Shown: one piece after another, positions 24,472 to 38,807 of the stretch
Layout: each line of letters starts with the position of its first letter
Numbering within the stretch: position 1 is the stretch's first letter
NCBI RefSeq assembly: GCF_008831285.2
Contig: NC_045140.1
Coordinates: 17,234,370-17,298,369 of the forward strand
Origin: Nymphaea colorata
Lineage: Eukaryota > Streptophyta > Magnoliopsida > Nymphaeales > Nymphaeaceae
Length of the DNA stretch: 64,000 nucleotides
Reading direction: 5' to 3'
Notes under the pieces: generated by a model
The model's input: only the letters and a program-made list of their open reading frames with translations
The model's database searches: none
What the model was told of the DNA's origin: nothing
Program-made: the position numbers and the translations under genes

Positions 24472-27400
24472 ATGAGCGGCGGATTTAGGGTTGGGGCCTC
24501 CAGCTCGGTTCCCGCGAGCGTTCGGAAGACCATCCAGAACATCAAGGAGATCGCGGGCAATCATTCCGACGATGAGATATACGCAATGCTTAAGGAGTGT
24601 TCTATGGATCCCAATGAGACCGCTCAGAAGCTCCTATTTCAAGGTAGTTCTTCCTGTCCCACAAAATATTTTGGCAGAGTTAACCCCCTTTTCTGCCTCC
24701 CCTTTTGCGTGAGTATGTTGTTTTTGATTTTGGTCTTTGCTGGGGCGAAGCGATTTGAAGCCAGACTCAAGTTTTGGGGAGAGGGTTGTTTGTTTCAGAG
24801 GGAAATCTCAGGTGGGTCGTGATGGGGATTGGGTTGCGATGGCTGTTTTTTTTTCCTCTTCTTTATTCCTGGCTGTGTAAGGAATCTTTTGTTGCGTGAT
24901 TGTGCCCTCTATGTGGATTAGAACGCGGCGTTGGCCTTATTCTTGGTCGGAACTACTGTGACGTGTGATTTTAGGAGGAGGGCATAACGTCTGCTGGTGG
25001 AATATTATTTTGATTTGGGGAGTTGTTGTTTTGGTCATTGGATCTGATTGAGCATGGTGGTGGCATCAGTACGCGTGTGTATGGCAATGATCAAACCTCT
25101 TCTCATATTCTTACCGTGTCTTCCTATCTGTTGGTGTTGCTTGGGTCGAATTCTGGTTTCAGTTCCGACGGGGCATGTTGACTTTAAAAAACTCGAGATT
25201 TGTTCAATTTTATGCTCGTTAGCTGTGTAATTGGTGGCTTTTCTTGCTCCTGCCTATGTAATAATTTTTAGCTGTTAACAGTCCATGCATATGTTAACTC
25301 GTGTGACTGTCGAGTGTTTGAAAAGCTTTTTTCGTGAATTTGGGGCAGCAGTTGTGCCTCTGTTCTTTTAATTGTGCCGTTACTTGTTGTGTCAGATCTT
25401 GCTTTCTTTGAGCAGGCTTTGGTTTTTCCTTTTTCCTTGTTCGTGTCATTGTTCAGCTTGAGGATACGACCGACACGCTTGACTGACTTGTTGCACCTGG
25501 GAAAAGCACGAAAACAGTGTTCATAGACGACAAAAGGAGGCCTGAGCACATACTTACTTTAGACTTTCAGGTCATCCCTAGATATTAGAAATGACACGTT
25601 AGGCTTGCCTCTGTTTTGTGATTCGGAGCCAATATAAGTGCTTGCTAATTGGATCAGATTGTTGTTAGCAGCAAAAGTTTAAGAGATGAGGTAATGATTT
25701 TTTTAGCATTGTTTTGAACATTAGCATCTAGATTTATTGCTTTGTTCTGGTAACAAGGGGAATAGCTAATGACAACAGTTGCACAGGCTGGTAGGAGCTT
25801 GATAGTCATTCGCAACCCATAGTTTGATAGCCTTTATGTGCTACATGGGTTTGATTTTCAGTCCCCACAACCACACGAGCTCCTCCTTGTAGAGTGAAGA
25901 TACTTAGTGAACCCTTAGCTTTGGGCAGTGTTCATCTGTTTACTTATTTCATTTATGCATGTCTTCATGCCAATAGCTTGGTAGCCTATGCTGTTGAAGG
26001 TTAATTAAGAGTTACTTTTGTGGCTTTGCAGATACTTTCCATGAGGTGAAAAGGAAGCGTGACAAGAGAAAAGAGGTAGTTCATTATCTACTTTATTTTA
26101 TAATTGCTTATACTTCTCAGGGAACGGGCGCTGACGTACATGTCTACAATTTGTCTCTCTGACTTAAGAAGTATTTATCGACCATGCACCTTAATACAAA
26201 GAGAAGCCTGTTTAAATTAGGTAGAATCCATGGGCGAAAGCTCGATAAAACATCTCAAGTGTCGGTATGAATAACAAACAAAATATGATGTCGTTTTCGT
26301 TGTCGTAGCTACTCTGCTAATTTGTTGAAGAAAGGATGGACCTTCCTACTATTTTATCCTGATAGGAATGCCATTTTATTGTGGGTTTTTATGATATTCA
26401 GAGAAATTACTCATTATGTGTTTTTTTACCTTCAGATCTGGTAGTAGGTGATATTTTTTCTTCAGTTATGCAAACAGTTATAAGAGGTCTGGTTCCTCAT
26501 TTTCTTAATTCTGATACCATATTAATGTCAATGGTTTTATAGAACACAATCAACAAAGAGGCTGGGGATCATAGGTGGAGAGCTGGTATGCAAGGCCGAG
26601 GTGGGAGGGGTGGAAGAGGGAATGTGTCTTCTCGTTATATCTCACATGGTATGTTTTCTTTGCTAAGTTAATGCAAAGATACAGTATCAGGCGGTAGTCA
26701 GTCTTGTTATTCAACTGGAACGAGACAGGATATACTATTTTGATCTTTTGTTTAATGGTTTGAGCAAGATTTTGTTCAAATCTTTTGAAAGTAACTTTGC
26801 AGCCTTTTCCCTCTGGGCAGATGCTGGTGGTGGAAAAACTGTTGCTGCAAAGGAAAATGGGATTGACCAAGCACCTGAGAAAGAAGCTCCAATATTATCT
26901 TCTTCATGCAAGACACAGATTTCTGAGAATAAGCAGAAGAGTCCTCTGTCAAGGTAGCTATAAAAATAATTCTTCATGCACATTTGGACATGCATGTTTG
27001 TACACTTGAGCTATTTGTGGTTCCAAATATAAGTCCCGTGGCTTTATTGTTCCTCTGACAAAGACACTGGTCTTGTTCTAAAACTAGCATTCTGTCAAAC
27101 ATGTTCTTGCAGTTGTCCTTGCAATATCTGTTGTCAATATACTTTAATTACAGGTACTCTATCCCTGGGATAGTTCAGGTATTGTAGGTGGAGTTTCACT
27201 CTAGGATAAGCATGTCTTTTTCTAGACTTGTTAAGAATGCACATGCATCCTGTAGTCATATGGCCATACAAGGTAATTCATGGTTTGTCTACCTTCCTTT
27301 TCTAGAGTAGGTTGGGGGAAGGGGGAGGAGAGAGGAGTATTCTGTTGTTGATATGGAGCCTAAAGGATCTATTTTTTGGCCTACTTCATTGGATGATGCC

Positions 27401-30400
27401 AATGGGCAAGGCACCAGTTTGTCTGGATTCACTGATATGGCATATTTTGTGGACTCTGTGACAGACCCACATTGCGTGTGTCATGATGGTGGTTGATGGT
27501 CAGAATTTTTACACAGGACGGCTTGGTTTCTGCCTAATTTATGAGGTGGGGCAACATGGTGAAATTGAAGCAAATGAGGAATGTGCTCCCCTTTGGTGGC
27601 ATATTGCTAAATATAAAATATCTCTTTCCTCTGTTTCTTATGGGCAGGCTTGCTACTATATTTCACGTATTGCTTTATTTTTGCCTGTTATCTGTCTTTG
27701 ATTTATATCCTTGGGCAAAGTTGTGCCTCTGCTTGCAGGGTCAAATATGAATTTCTTGGAAAGAATGCAAGATATGTAGCATGTTTCTGTTTGAGAACTT
27801 TGTTTATGCGTACTGCTTTATGCTTTCCTTATTAGCTGGTTTATGTGTCTCTGAGATGCCATAACATCTGAAGAGCATTAACGTTCCACTTCTCCTAACA
27901 AACAGAGAATTGTTTTTTGACCACGGCTAGTAAAGCTTCAACCAGCGTTCTGTAATCCAGTTTTTTTTTTTGGGCTTGGAGATACTTATTGATTGCTTAT
28001 CATTCGCAGCCCAATATCAGCAATGCCTAATGGTTCAGGAAGCACGATCCAGGATAATACAGTTCATGTCCATGCAGCCCCAGTATCTGAGATAAAGGAT
28101 TCTCTTGCTAGAGAAGATTTGGTTGACCGTAACATGATAGAAGGAAGCCTGGAAACTCCATTATCTGAAGTGGAAAGAAGCACTGGTTCTATTATTTCTG
28201 CTCAGAGTGGACAAATGGCAGCAAATCCTGGTCAAATATCAAGTCAGGCACCTTCGTGTTTGTCAGGCGTTTATTCGTCATCATCTGATCCTGTGATAAA
28301 TCCATCCCATGGTCCACGAGTCGCAGGTGCAGTTGGTGCTATTAGGCGTGAAATTGGAAGTCATCGGCCAAATCATGAGGCAATTACTACAGTTCCTTCA
28401 GAGGTGAAGTTGGCTGCACCAAACTTGCCGGACCAGCTAAACGTCAATAAAAATATTTCCAATGATGCAACTAATTTGGAGCAATCACCATCTGTCAGTG
28501 ATAAGGCCATGTTAGGGACTGAAAGCTCCTCATGTGCGCTGGTAATGAGTAAACCTCAAGCAATGGAAAGAAGCCAACTCCAAGAATCTGAGTCTACTGC
28601 AACATCCACTCCATCTGGTTTGGTTGTTAGTAGGCCTTCATCCAATTATAGTTCGCGGTCACAACCAGCTGTTGGTCCACAGAAAGGTGATATATGGTAT
28701 ACTGTTGATTCTTTTTGGGGTTGTTTCTTCCGCCCCTAAATTAATGATGTGATTTTCCTGTGACACTTTTCAAAACTCCTATCCTTGCATGAAATTTGCT
28801 TCTGTTTTATGGTTGTGAATTATCCTGGTGGCATGCATATTTTACAACCTGCACAATTATGACTGCCTTTTGTGGTTAAAAACTTTATTTCTGTTGTCAC
28901 TTGAGGAGTTGTCCAAGAACCTACTATGCAAGGTGGCTATGTGTAGGCTTCATCTTTGAGTATGACTAATGGAACAAACCTTTCTCTAATCCAGCAGTTG
29001 GACCTAGCAAGGAGTGGAAGCCAAAGCCCACTGTTCCGAGTTCTGCTTCACTAACAGGAAACCGGAGCTTGTCTACTGGTATGACAAGCACAAATGAAGT
29101 GAATTTCCAGTCATTGCCTTCACGATCAGTTGTGTCAGAAGAAGCTACTTCAACAATTCAAAAGAAGTTAGAAGAGATTCACTTCTCAGATGGTCAGCAT
29201 GTCATTATTCCAAATCACCTTCAAGTTCCTGAGTCTGAAAGATCTGCGTTGAGTTTTGGAAGCTTTGGTGCTAGCTTTGAGGTTGGTGGTGTATCAAGTG
29301 ATCTGGATGGTGGGAAAAGCTCTACTCCTCTGTCTGAATCGTCCCAAGTGGTAGATGAAAGTTCTGAGGAGCCTTCATCAAGGTATGAAACATCTCTTAT
29401 GTTGTTGTTCACTTAATCCATAGACAAACAGCAGTTGGAGAGCTTCTGATTTAGTGTGTTTCAGAAAGAAATGCTGTGTTCTAATTGTGAAATCAAGTTT
29501 ATGTTGATCAGATGTTTTGCTTGGTGGTTTCTATGTGGTTTCCGTGCTTAAAGGACCTGAACTGGGGCTGCTTGTTGTTTTGCCTTGAGAATGCCTTTTT
29601 TTTTTTTTTTCTAAACTTTGCTGAATGTTTGAATGCTGCAGCGTTCCTAATGCCAACTTAAGCAATCAGGCAGAGTATCTTGATGTTCCACAGTCAACCC
29701 CTCATGGAACAGACGATTTAGCACCCAGTGATGCCAACGTTTCAACAAATGTTGGGGAAGATTTGGAATCTGATCAAACCAAGACGGATGCTGGTCCTGC
29801 ATCAGGTGGTCCACAGTACTCTGCTGTACAAGCTGCTCCTAACTATTCCACCTTTGGTTTGATTCCACCGATAATGTCCGGCCAGTTTCCTCCACTTGAA
29901 AGCAGTGAACCTCAGGGCTGTGATGTCTCTCGCATTCCAAGTTTTGTTGTAAGCCTTTTAATCTTTATGTCCAATTTACTGTGTGTGTGTGTTTGCATAT
30001 ATTTGCATTCAAGTTTGTCTTCCTAATTATTTTTCCATGTCTCATTCTGTTGTTTAGGTTCAGCAACCATTTGATCCGTCAACAAGCTACTATGCTCCAT
30101 TCTACCGGCCTGGCACTGATGGTGATGCTCGCGTTGCTCAATTTCTTGTCCCTGGTTCATCTACAAAATACAATGGAAACATTGCTGTATTGTCTGCTCA
30201 GTCAGGCCCATCTCTGGCAGAGGTTGTTGAATTCTGACTTACTAGCTTCTGTTTTTCTCATTACTTTTATCATTGTACATTCATGCTAATTCCTACTTCC
30301 AAGTCATAATAATTTCCTTGTTTCTGTAATGATATCTATCCATCGGACTTGGTCAGTGCTGGACGTTTTCTTGTTTCCACTAGAGGTTTCTTAAAGATCT

Positions 30401-31881
30401 TATAATGCTAATTGCCAAAATATTTTGGTGAATCAACTTCATTGTTACGTATCCTTTGGTCTATCTTGTAGACTCTGATAATGTTGTGCTGCATGGTTAG
30501 GTAGAAATCTATGTCTTCGGAAGGTGGTATAATGCCTCTGTTACACCTTACAATGCTTTATGTGTGACTATTCTCAGTTTGATTTTTCAGCTATGCATGT
30601 TGTTATCGTTATTTTCTGAAACAGTTATAGGTATTTTTTTTGAGAAATTCACGATTTCCTCATCCCTATCATGAAAGCAACTTGATACTTCTGACATGAT
30701 AGAAATATGTGTTGCTCTCAACCCTGGCTTTTGCTTATTGGTTATTGTTTGTTTCTGCAGCAAATTTTTCACTTGCTTTGTGTGTGCATTTTTGAGGCAG
30801 GGTGCATGTTTTCTTGTTCTTGTTCATATTATTTTACTAGTAGAGTAATTGATATCTTTTGTCTTTTTTTTTTTGGGGTGGGGCTGATGGCAGAGTGGAA
30901 ACTCTCTTGTTCTATCAAGCACTGCTTCCTCGCCTCTTGGAGCCCAAACTGCTGGAGTCATGCAGAGTTCTATTGCTGTAAACCAGCAACCTGTGCCTGT
31001 ATTTAGGCAACCTGCTGGCATGCATATATCACATTATCCTCCTAACTATCTTCATTACAACCAATATTTCCCTCCAGTCTACGTTCCACCACCATCTCTT
31101 CATCATTTTCTAAGTAATACTGCTTTCCCTCAGCAACCTCCAGCTGGTCTGATGTTCCCACCACCTGCTGCTGCAGCCGCAACTCCAGTCAAGTATTCTC
31201 TCTCTCAATACAAGCCTGGAACGAACCTTGGTAATGCAACCAATGTAGGAATGCCAGCTGGATATGGAAATTATAGCTCAGCTCCGGCTGGATATAGTTC
31301 CAGTCCTCCTGTGACTACAGGAAACTCTAGCGGGAATGAGGACATTGGTGGGTCACAGTTCAAAGAAAACAATGTCTACATTGCTGGGCAGCAGGTATGC
31401 TAAACATAACTTTTACTTAAAACTTCATTGCTTGCTCTATTCCTATCATTTCTGTGTTTCTCTCTAGCTTACTTTCATGTTGTGTTGTCAGTTTCTCTTT
31501 CACTTTCATGGACAAGTTTTTGCATGTTTCTTCCTTTTTCTGAGCTTCCTCTGAACTAGTCATGCTGAAGTATCCGTTTTTGGATTACAGAGTGAGGGCT
31601 CCGGTGTCTGGGTTCCTGCTCCTGGCCGGGATGTTTCAAGTTTGCAGGCTAGCTTGTTCTACAACTTGCCTCCTCAAGGGCAGCATGTGACATTTGGTCC
31701 TACCCAAGGAGGCCATGGTGCATTTGCAGGGATTTTTCACCCAGCACAGACCATGGCAGCAGCTACAGTGCATCCTCTCTTGCAGCAGTCGCAGACCATT
31801 GGCCCTGCCGTAGAAGTTGCTGGGCCACAAGCTGGAGTCTATCAGCAATCACAACAGATAAATTGGGGCAATACTTATTGA
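24472..31881 (+). CDS. GIP1: GBF-interacting protein 1-like (GIP1 family)
   Basis: Exons are 24472-24643, 26032-26075, 26543-26648, 26821-26953, 28010-28686, 28995-29382, 29642-29948, 30058-30222, 30894-31394 and 31591-31881; they join in frame to 927 residues. The N-terminus (about 12-72, VPASVRKTIQNIKEIAGNHS then DDEIYAMLKECSMDPNETAQ) is the GIP1_N/DUF1296 domain, a UBA/CUE-like helical fold. An RGG-like patch (GMQGRGGRGGRGN) follows. The rest is Ser/Thr/Pro/Gln-rich, with family blocks HVIIPNHLQVPESER and FDPSTSYYAPFYRPGTDGD. Arabidopsis GIP1 binds G-box-binding bZIP factors and enhances their DNA binding; a chaperone-like role is reported. The start is the first ATG after a long CT-rich leader. 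Intron 1 is about 1.4 kb. Paralogues exist in this family, so the symbol marks the family. Confidence 0.85.
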
Positions 31882-34101
31882 AAATTAATAAATTGACACC
31901 AGAATTTCTTAAAGCAGAATGAGAAAACTTGCATGGATCATCGGCCTGAGATCTGTGAATGTACATATATACACAAGGAGGCCAAGATGGAATATGGAAC
32001 CAGGTCCCTGTTTCCGCCTGCCTAAGTATTGAAGAAAATGTCAAGTTGCTTGGTTGGAAGGAATTCATCATTGACTCATTATTAACCATTTAAGTTAGTC
32101 GGTGGAGGGTACGTGTAGATCCTCCTTTTCCTTTGTCCCTTTTCTGGTTTCCCTGGTGAGTTTAAGTTTTGAATTATTGTGGGTGGTAAAAGTTTAGCGT
32201 CGTTCTTCCGCTTTTCCCTCTCGTTTCCTTGAATTTTGTTTGAGGTTTTAGGGCTGGAAGGTAAGTATGAAATGGTGGGGTTTTCATTATTTTCCACTGA
32301 CTTACCTCTGTAGAGTAAATTTTTCCTATAGCAGATGTATTAAACTTGTTGTAATTGGTATAAGGGAATCACCATCTCTCTAAGTTCCTTTTTATTTGGC
32401 TTCCTTCTTCGTTGATAGTTGTAATTTTCTGTGGGAACGGGGAATTTTTTTTCTGTAGTTGTCATAACGGCCAATAATTTGGCGGTTTGCCCTTGATTTA
32501 TCAAATAATAAAAGTATCGAAGGTTTTCGTCTTTGCACAGTTCTTGTTATGGCTAGGAAGGCCAGCGGAAGTAGAGATGGTATGTTTCAATTAGGGTTTT
32601 CTTGCAGAGATTATTAGTGTTCATTCACTCTTGGGGAAGGCCGAGAACTCTCTCTCTCTCTCCCCATCCCCTTCCGTACACACACAGGCGCACAAGGATT
32701 GCAACTATAGATTTAAAGTGGGTAATGTCCGTTAGAGGGAGAGAGATCCTCTTCCATCTGATGCATAAATGGCTTCTTGATTTTCCTGCAGCCATTGATG
32801 TAATGGCGTCTTGACTTTACCTGTGGCCATTGATCTCCAGTGGATGGTCAGAATATGGAGCTGTTTTGTCTCTTTATGCCGCATGTAACGTAGGTTGCTT
32901 TTGTTAAGATTCGTGGCTGCATCAAAATGTGTAATTTGGAAGATATTTATTTTAAACAAATTGAGGATCTCAATAACTTAGGCTTTAAATTCACATTATA
33001 TGTAAATAAAATAAGGATTTAAGGCTGGATTGGGAGTTTTGATCCTAAATTCGTGGACTTGAGATTCAATTATGCTTCAATCCGCATTTCTCTAAAAAGG
33101 GAGAGCGAATAAGTCTGCTTCTTTCTATGGTTTCTGAGTCTCCAGCGTGTACATACTTGCGAGCTTATTTTCTAATTTCAAGTAAAGTCCTATCGATGCA
33201 TTTTCTGTAAAATCTCCAAATTTTAGTATCTGTCAAATTCAAGTTAAGAAGTTCTTTCTGCAACGTGAACATCTCTTTAATATTTTTAACTTCTTTGATG
33301 CATTTATGTCTTAACCCGGAGAGCTTATACAAATGTAAGTATGTGATGGATGTCGACCACACTTTTTCTGCACCTCCATAGACTACTAATACTGGGTCAC
33401 AAAAGCGTGTTCCTTAACTTGATTAACTAGGCACTTCATATATTTGTAAGCCTTTCAATGCTTTAAAGATATACGAATTAAAGAACTTAGTAAACTTTTA
33501 CATCCGACTAAGGAAAAGGCCAAAAAATAATGTCTTTGTATGGTAAACTTGGACATGATGGTGGCTTTGAGCGGCTGAATTTTGGTCCATTACATGCCCC
33601 AAGTTAGACTTGGAGGGAAAGGGAGAAGGAAATCTGATAGTCAAGCTTGAACTTCACATTTGGTTGATAAGGCATGATTGATCCCTGGGTTGCACTTCTT
33701 CGGTTCGAAGACATAGATTGGATTCTGCAGGGAAACCACTCTGAATATGTTGAATCCAGTGGTATCACATGCGCTGTGGATCCAGGTTCGTATCCATTAA
33801 ATGGGTTCGCACCAGTATTTGGATCTAATGGCATCACCTTGTATTCAAATCCAGATCTACATCCCTGCCCACGGAGCGTCAAAAGATTCATGGGTCATTA
33901 TCATAACCCGAACTGCTCCTGAACGAATATAGACAATCCATTCAGAATATTGTCTTCTCAACCCGGATCCGACCTGCCACTAGCCTCCCTTTCCCTCCCT
34001 TTCATTACTTTTCGCTCCAGGCCCTGGACCTTCGTTCGTGCTTGAGGTCTGGAAGCGGACTTTCAAACCAAGCTGGGTTTTAATCGGAGAGTGAGAGAGA
34101 G
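31882..34101. other. Spacer downstream of the GIP1-like gene
   Basis: The first few hundred bases are the likely 3' UTR. No further coding exon can be supported. Positions 33650-33980 contain a GGATCC/GATCTGGATC-rich tract with an apparent open frame on each strand; these look like by-products of the repetitive composition. The right end is the RPAC1 promoter. Confidence 0.5.
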
Positions 34102-34109
34102 TAGGGTTT
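34102..34109 (+). promoter_or_regulatory. Telo-box in RPAC1 leader
   Basis: TAGGGTTT, the reverse complement of the plant telo-box AAACCCTA, lies 17 nt before the RPAC1 start codon. Telo-boxes are frequent near the starts of genes for translation and ribosome synthesis, which suits a Pol I/III subunit. Confidence 0.4.
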
Positions 34110-34125
34110 AAGGGGGGCGGAGAGA

Positions 34126-37100
34126 ATGGGGAAGAAGACGGCCAGGGTCTCGGCTCTGGACATGCCGGACGTCCCAATGGGGCAGCTTCCGGAGCACCTC
34201 CAGCTCCAGAGGACCCGCGTCCTCTGTGCATCCGATGCTCCATCTCACGTAAGGACTCTCTCTCGCTCTCTCTGTCTTCGAGGTTTTCTGGAATTCGTGG
34301 TCTGTTAGTTTGGTGATTTTTTTTTTTCTTTTTTTCTGAATTTTGCGGAGAGTTAGAGCGTTTTGGCTTCTTGTTTTCAATTTATCCTTTTTTTTTTTCA
34401 GTTGTTTTATTGATACTTTTTCAATCGATTCTCTAGATAGGGTCTTGTTCTGTTGATTCGTTTCCTTTCTACCATCTAGCTTTCATTTTGTTTTTTGTGG
34501 CCAATGATGCGAATTTGCAACTTCTCTCTCTTTCTCTACCCCTCTCTAATCTTGTAGCTCTTTTGCTGACTCTAGCTTATTGACATCTTGGTCGATGTTA
34601 GATAATTTCGCTCGTTTTGGTCTTTTAGATATAATTGTTCTATGATGATTTATTTCCAAATCTTATTTCTCTTCTCGTCCGGTTTAAATAGTTATTGAAT
34701 ATTATACTGATTTTAGATTCGTAATTTCTTTACATAGTCAAACGTTCTTTTTTGTCACCTGTAAATTTTATTGTGTTTCTATTATGTTTACCTGCTGAAG
34801 ACAGAGAGCGTTCAGTATTCTGGAGCATATGCCGCGATGGGTATCGATAACGGTCGGGGAGTTGAAAGCTTTTGTAAAAATTTTAAGGTGGAGATAATTA
34901 AACTTACGGAGGAGATGATTGAATTTGATATGGTCGGAATTGATGCATCACTTGCTAACGCCTTCAGAAGGATCCTTCTTGCAGAGGTATCATGTTTATC
35001 TGAAACGGCAGTTATACATTTATTGGGTTCTGTTTGAGATGCTTCGTTAGATTGTATGCTGGTTAGAAACTGCATCAGCTTGTGTTTTTTATGGTTTTTT
35101 TATCAGATTGCCTGTTTCGAGAAGTTAGTTCCTTGACAAACTGAAGCCTTTATTAGTTTACATTTTGCTTTGCATCTTTGTTTTTGATCTGCCTTGCACA
35201 AGCAGAGGTCAGCAACATCCATTGAGCATCATCAAGACTGATATTAATCGTTTCATTGATTGTATAAAGGGTGGAGGTTGATTATAATAATAGACCATTA
35301 CCCACCTGTCTCAGCCATCTTTTGCGACCTATTGATATAATTATATCCATCTTTTAGATGAAGGGAGATGAAAAATAGTCTTTTACCAATTTGTGTTTTT
35401 TAAAGGTTAAATTGACAGAAGAATTTCAGTACTGAGTTTTGTACTTAACTGAGTGATGGCAGCTATAGGTGGGTTGATCTTTCAACATGTAAAAATCATA
35501 GAAGTTGGCTCTGTCATCCCATCTCGTGCGTGCTGTTAAGCAGAAAGAAAGCTAAAACATCCAACACCAATGGATTGTTCATGTGTGTCTTCAAACTTCA
35601 AAGGTGAGGCTGTTGTGAGTTATTGAGGGAGAATACATCAAAATCTGAAAAACAAAATCATCCTTTTTCCAAGGGGTAGACATTGGTGGTTCAGGTTCTA
35701 AACCAACAATGTGTAAACTGAGTCATTCTGTAGAGAATTTAGTTCTTTATGTTGTAACTTATAATTGTGTACTCCAATGAGCAGACTTGCCTGCCATATG
35801 TCTGACCCAGTCTGAGGTTTGTGCCTGAAGCAGATTGCGTTATTAATTTAGTAGTCTTTAATAGAAGTGGCTGCCTTTAATCAGCTTGGATTATTTGGCC
35901 TGGATTTGGAGGCATGATGTTAAGGCTATGTGCTTGTTTATCAAAAGTCAGTGATTTAATGCATGGGAAGGGTTGTGCTTATACTTGGAACTTGGAAGGC
36001 CTTGATCTTGCTGTAGGTTGATTTAGATCCTTTCGGAGATTCTCTTGATATGTTATCTATAAACTCAACTGCTCAGCTTCATAAAGATTCATTTGGATAT
36101 GCATGTATTGTTTTACAGAAAACATGTTTTGATGGTTGGATTGATGCCTATTGATCTATCCAGAGCCGTTAAAAGCTTTAGGAACTTCATAATTAACTAC
36201 AAAATGCATTGGAAATTTGAGTTACTTTTTATTCTTGCTAGTTGCTACATAATCGGCCATCTAATTCCACCAAGGCATGCGAGAAATTTATATTTGAACT
36301 GTAAGTGGCAGATTTGGCAGTTGTCTCACCCAGGTAATTAAGAAAGCCAAGTTGGGTTGGTTGTTTAACATTATGGATCTCAGGATCTGTATCTCAATGT
36401 CATTTAATCTAGGTCCCCTAGTCAATTTACAATTCTAGAGTCTAAACTATGTAATTAATTGATGATGTAATTTTTAGGTTCATTTGTTTGGTGGCAATGT
36501 TGTTTGATCTCATGTTTTTCTATTCCAAATGCAGTAAGCTTTCATGTGTCTTTATATTATATTCATGGATAATTGATATAGATCATGGATGAGTCATTAT
36601 TTGTGCGGATACAATCATGGACGAATGTTCTTTTTGGTTCCTAAGTTCTCATACATCTTTGTTTGATACTAGGTTCCAACTATGGCTATTGAAAAGGTCT
36701 TTATTGCAAATAACACGTCAGTTATTCAAGATGAAGTGCTAGCACATAGATTAGGTTTGATACCGGTTAAAGTAGACCCACGTTTGTTCGAGTGTTTGTC
36801 AGGTATTCTCTTTGGACTGTCATGTTTTATTGGATTTTGTCTATGTGTTGACATGCAAACATGAATTTCAATCTTGCATTCATTGAAAAAATTTATTCTT
36901 TCTTGGCAGAAAATGATGTTGCTAATGAGAAGAACACAATTGTTTTCAAGTTGCACGTAGAATGTAAAAGAGGTGGTCCTCGGTTGACAGGTGTGGTTCT
37001 TGTGTAATTGGAAGTGGTTATTTTTTAGTCCTTATACTCTTTAACAGTTCTTTCTAGTAACAATCTATGGTGTGAAATCGGAATCTCATGATTTCATTCG

Positions 37101-38769
37101 TTCCACTGCTGCTACAGTGAAATCTGATCAACTTCAATGGTTGTCCAATGGGAGTGAATTTCTAAAGGAGCCATCAGATTCATCTTCAAAGCCAAAAACT
37201 TATACTGCATTTAGTTGTGACCAAAGGTCATTGCCAGAGTTTTCAAATAATGCAGTCACTGTTCAAGATCCTGACATCATCATTGCCAAGCTTGGTCCTG
37301 GCCAGGTACTATAGCCTCCTTATAGTTCTGCAGATTCCATTAGTAGTGGTTAAGGGGATTCCCTTCATACTTTAAATGCATTATAGCGGGCAAAGAGTTG
37401 CTCTGTTGGATTTTTTTGTGGTTGATGTATTGTTGACATAGAAAGATGTAGAACACCAGAAAGTATGAATTGGATCCAGATTCTCAGTTCTGAGCTAAGC
37501 AACTTCTTTTAGCTTCTTGGGCATTGCTGATTTATTTGTGAAAGCAACACATACAGATTAGGAACATCAGTATTTAAGTGTAACCAAATTCCGACATGTA
37601 TCATGTCTGGTACGGTCTGCAATTAGCGATGAAAATCAGACCTGATTAACTATTTGGGCTGGTCCCACAAAGTCAGCGCTGGATTTGGTTCACTGACATT
37701 TCATAGCAGACTCATTGGGCATGAACCCTGAAAAGACTAAAATATGAAGTGTTATTATTTGCTTGTTTTGGTTGTATGCTATCCTTAGGAGCCGTTTTTC
37801 AACAATACCACACTGTTACTGTCCCAAGAATCTGCCCCTAAAAATGAGGTATATTCATGGAAGATTGTAACAAGTGTTCCATGAACCTGCTCTTCTTTTG
37901 GTCAAATTCATAGGACAAAAACAGTGCATTACTGATACCAAACGGCCCCTTAAAAAAAAACTTGATTGCTCCTTTGTCTTATCTACATCCATCTGGACTT
38001 GATTGATACTCATAGCAGCAAAATGCTGCTTGTAGATCATAGATATGTCCACATATACAAAATGTTTTCTCTTATTGAGTAGACAAGCATAGTGTGCTCC
38101 TTACTGATAATGATAGTACCAAGAATAAGCCTTTGGTGGCTGTTAACTGTTCTTTGCTATCATTCAAAAGTTCACTTGCACCCCTAATTTGATGCTGCTG
38201 CTCCTGAAAATGAATGTCAAAGTACCTCTCTTTGTTCTCTCAACAATTATTTGAGAGTGAAGATAGCCCTCGAAGAGTTTGTAAATGCTTATTTTGGGAC
38301 TCTGTACCTGATGCACCTATATCTGCTTTCAGATTATTGAACTTGAAGCTCATGCTGTCAAAGGGATTGGGAAAACTCATGCCAAGTGGTCCCCAGTGGC
38401 TACAGCTTGGTATAGAATGCTTCCTGAGGTAAAACATTATCCTTCAAATTTATCTCAGACTATGTATATTTTTATCTCTTTAAGAGACTAAAATCACGTT
38501 TGACACATGGATCTCTGGCATCTTTGCAAGGTTGTATTGCTAAAAGATGTTGTTGGCGATAAAGCTGAGCAGCTTGTGGCAAAGTGCCCTGTCAAGGTCT
38601 TTGATATTGAAGACTTGGGTGGAGGTGAGTTGAGCTGTTAATCAATTGCTTGTGTACTTTATTTTCAATGATTTTGAACTTCGAAGTTGATTCATGGCTC
38701 CATATAATTTGTTCACATATTTACTTTGATGGAATGTCCTCTCTAATAGCTTTTATGGTTAAGCTTTAG

Positions 38770-38807
<38 letters not shown>

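Noticed and set aside
25268-25549. 93-codon minus-strand frame in GIP1 intron 1
   Set aside because: No domain, no splice partners, and it lies inside an intron with unbiased sequence.
27345-27495. Extra GIP1 exon between 26953 and 28010
   Set aside because: A short readable frame exists, but exons 26821-26953 and 28010-28686 already join in phase through SSPIS-type continuity, and the segment lacks matching splice borders.
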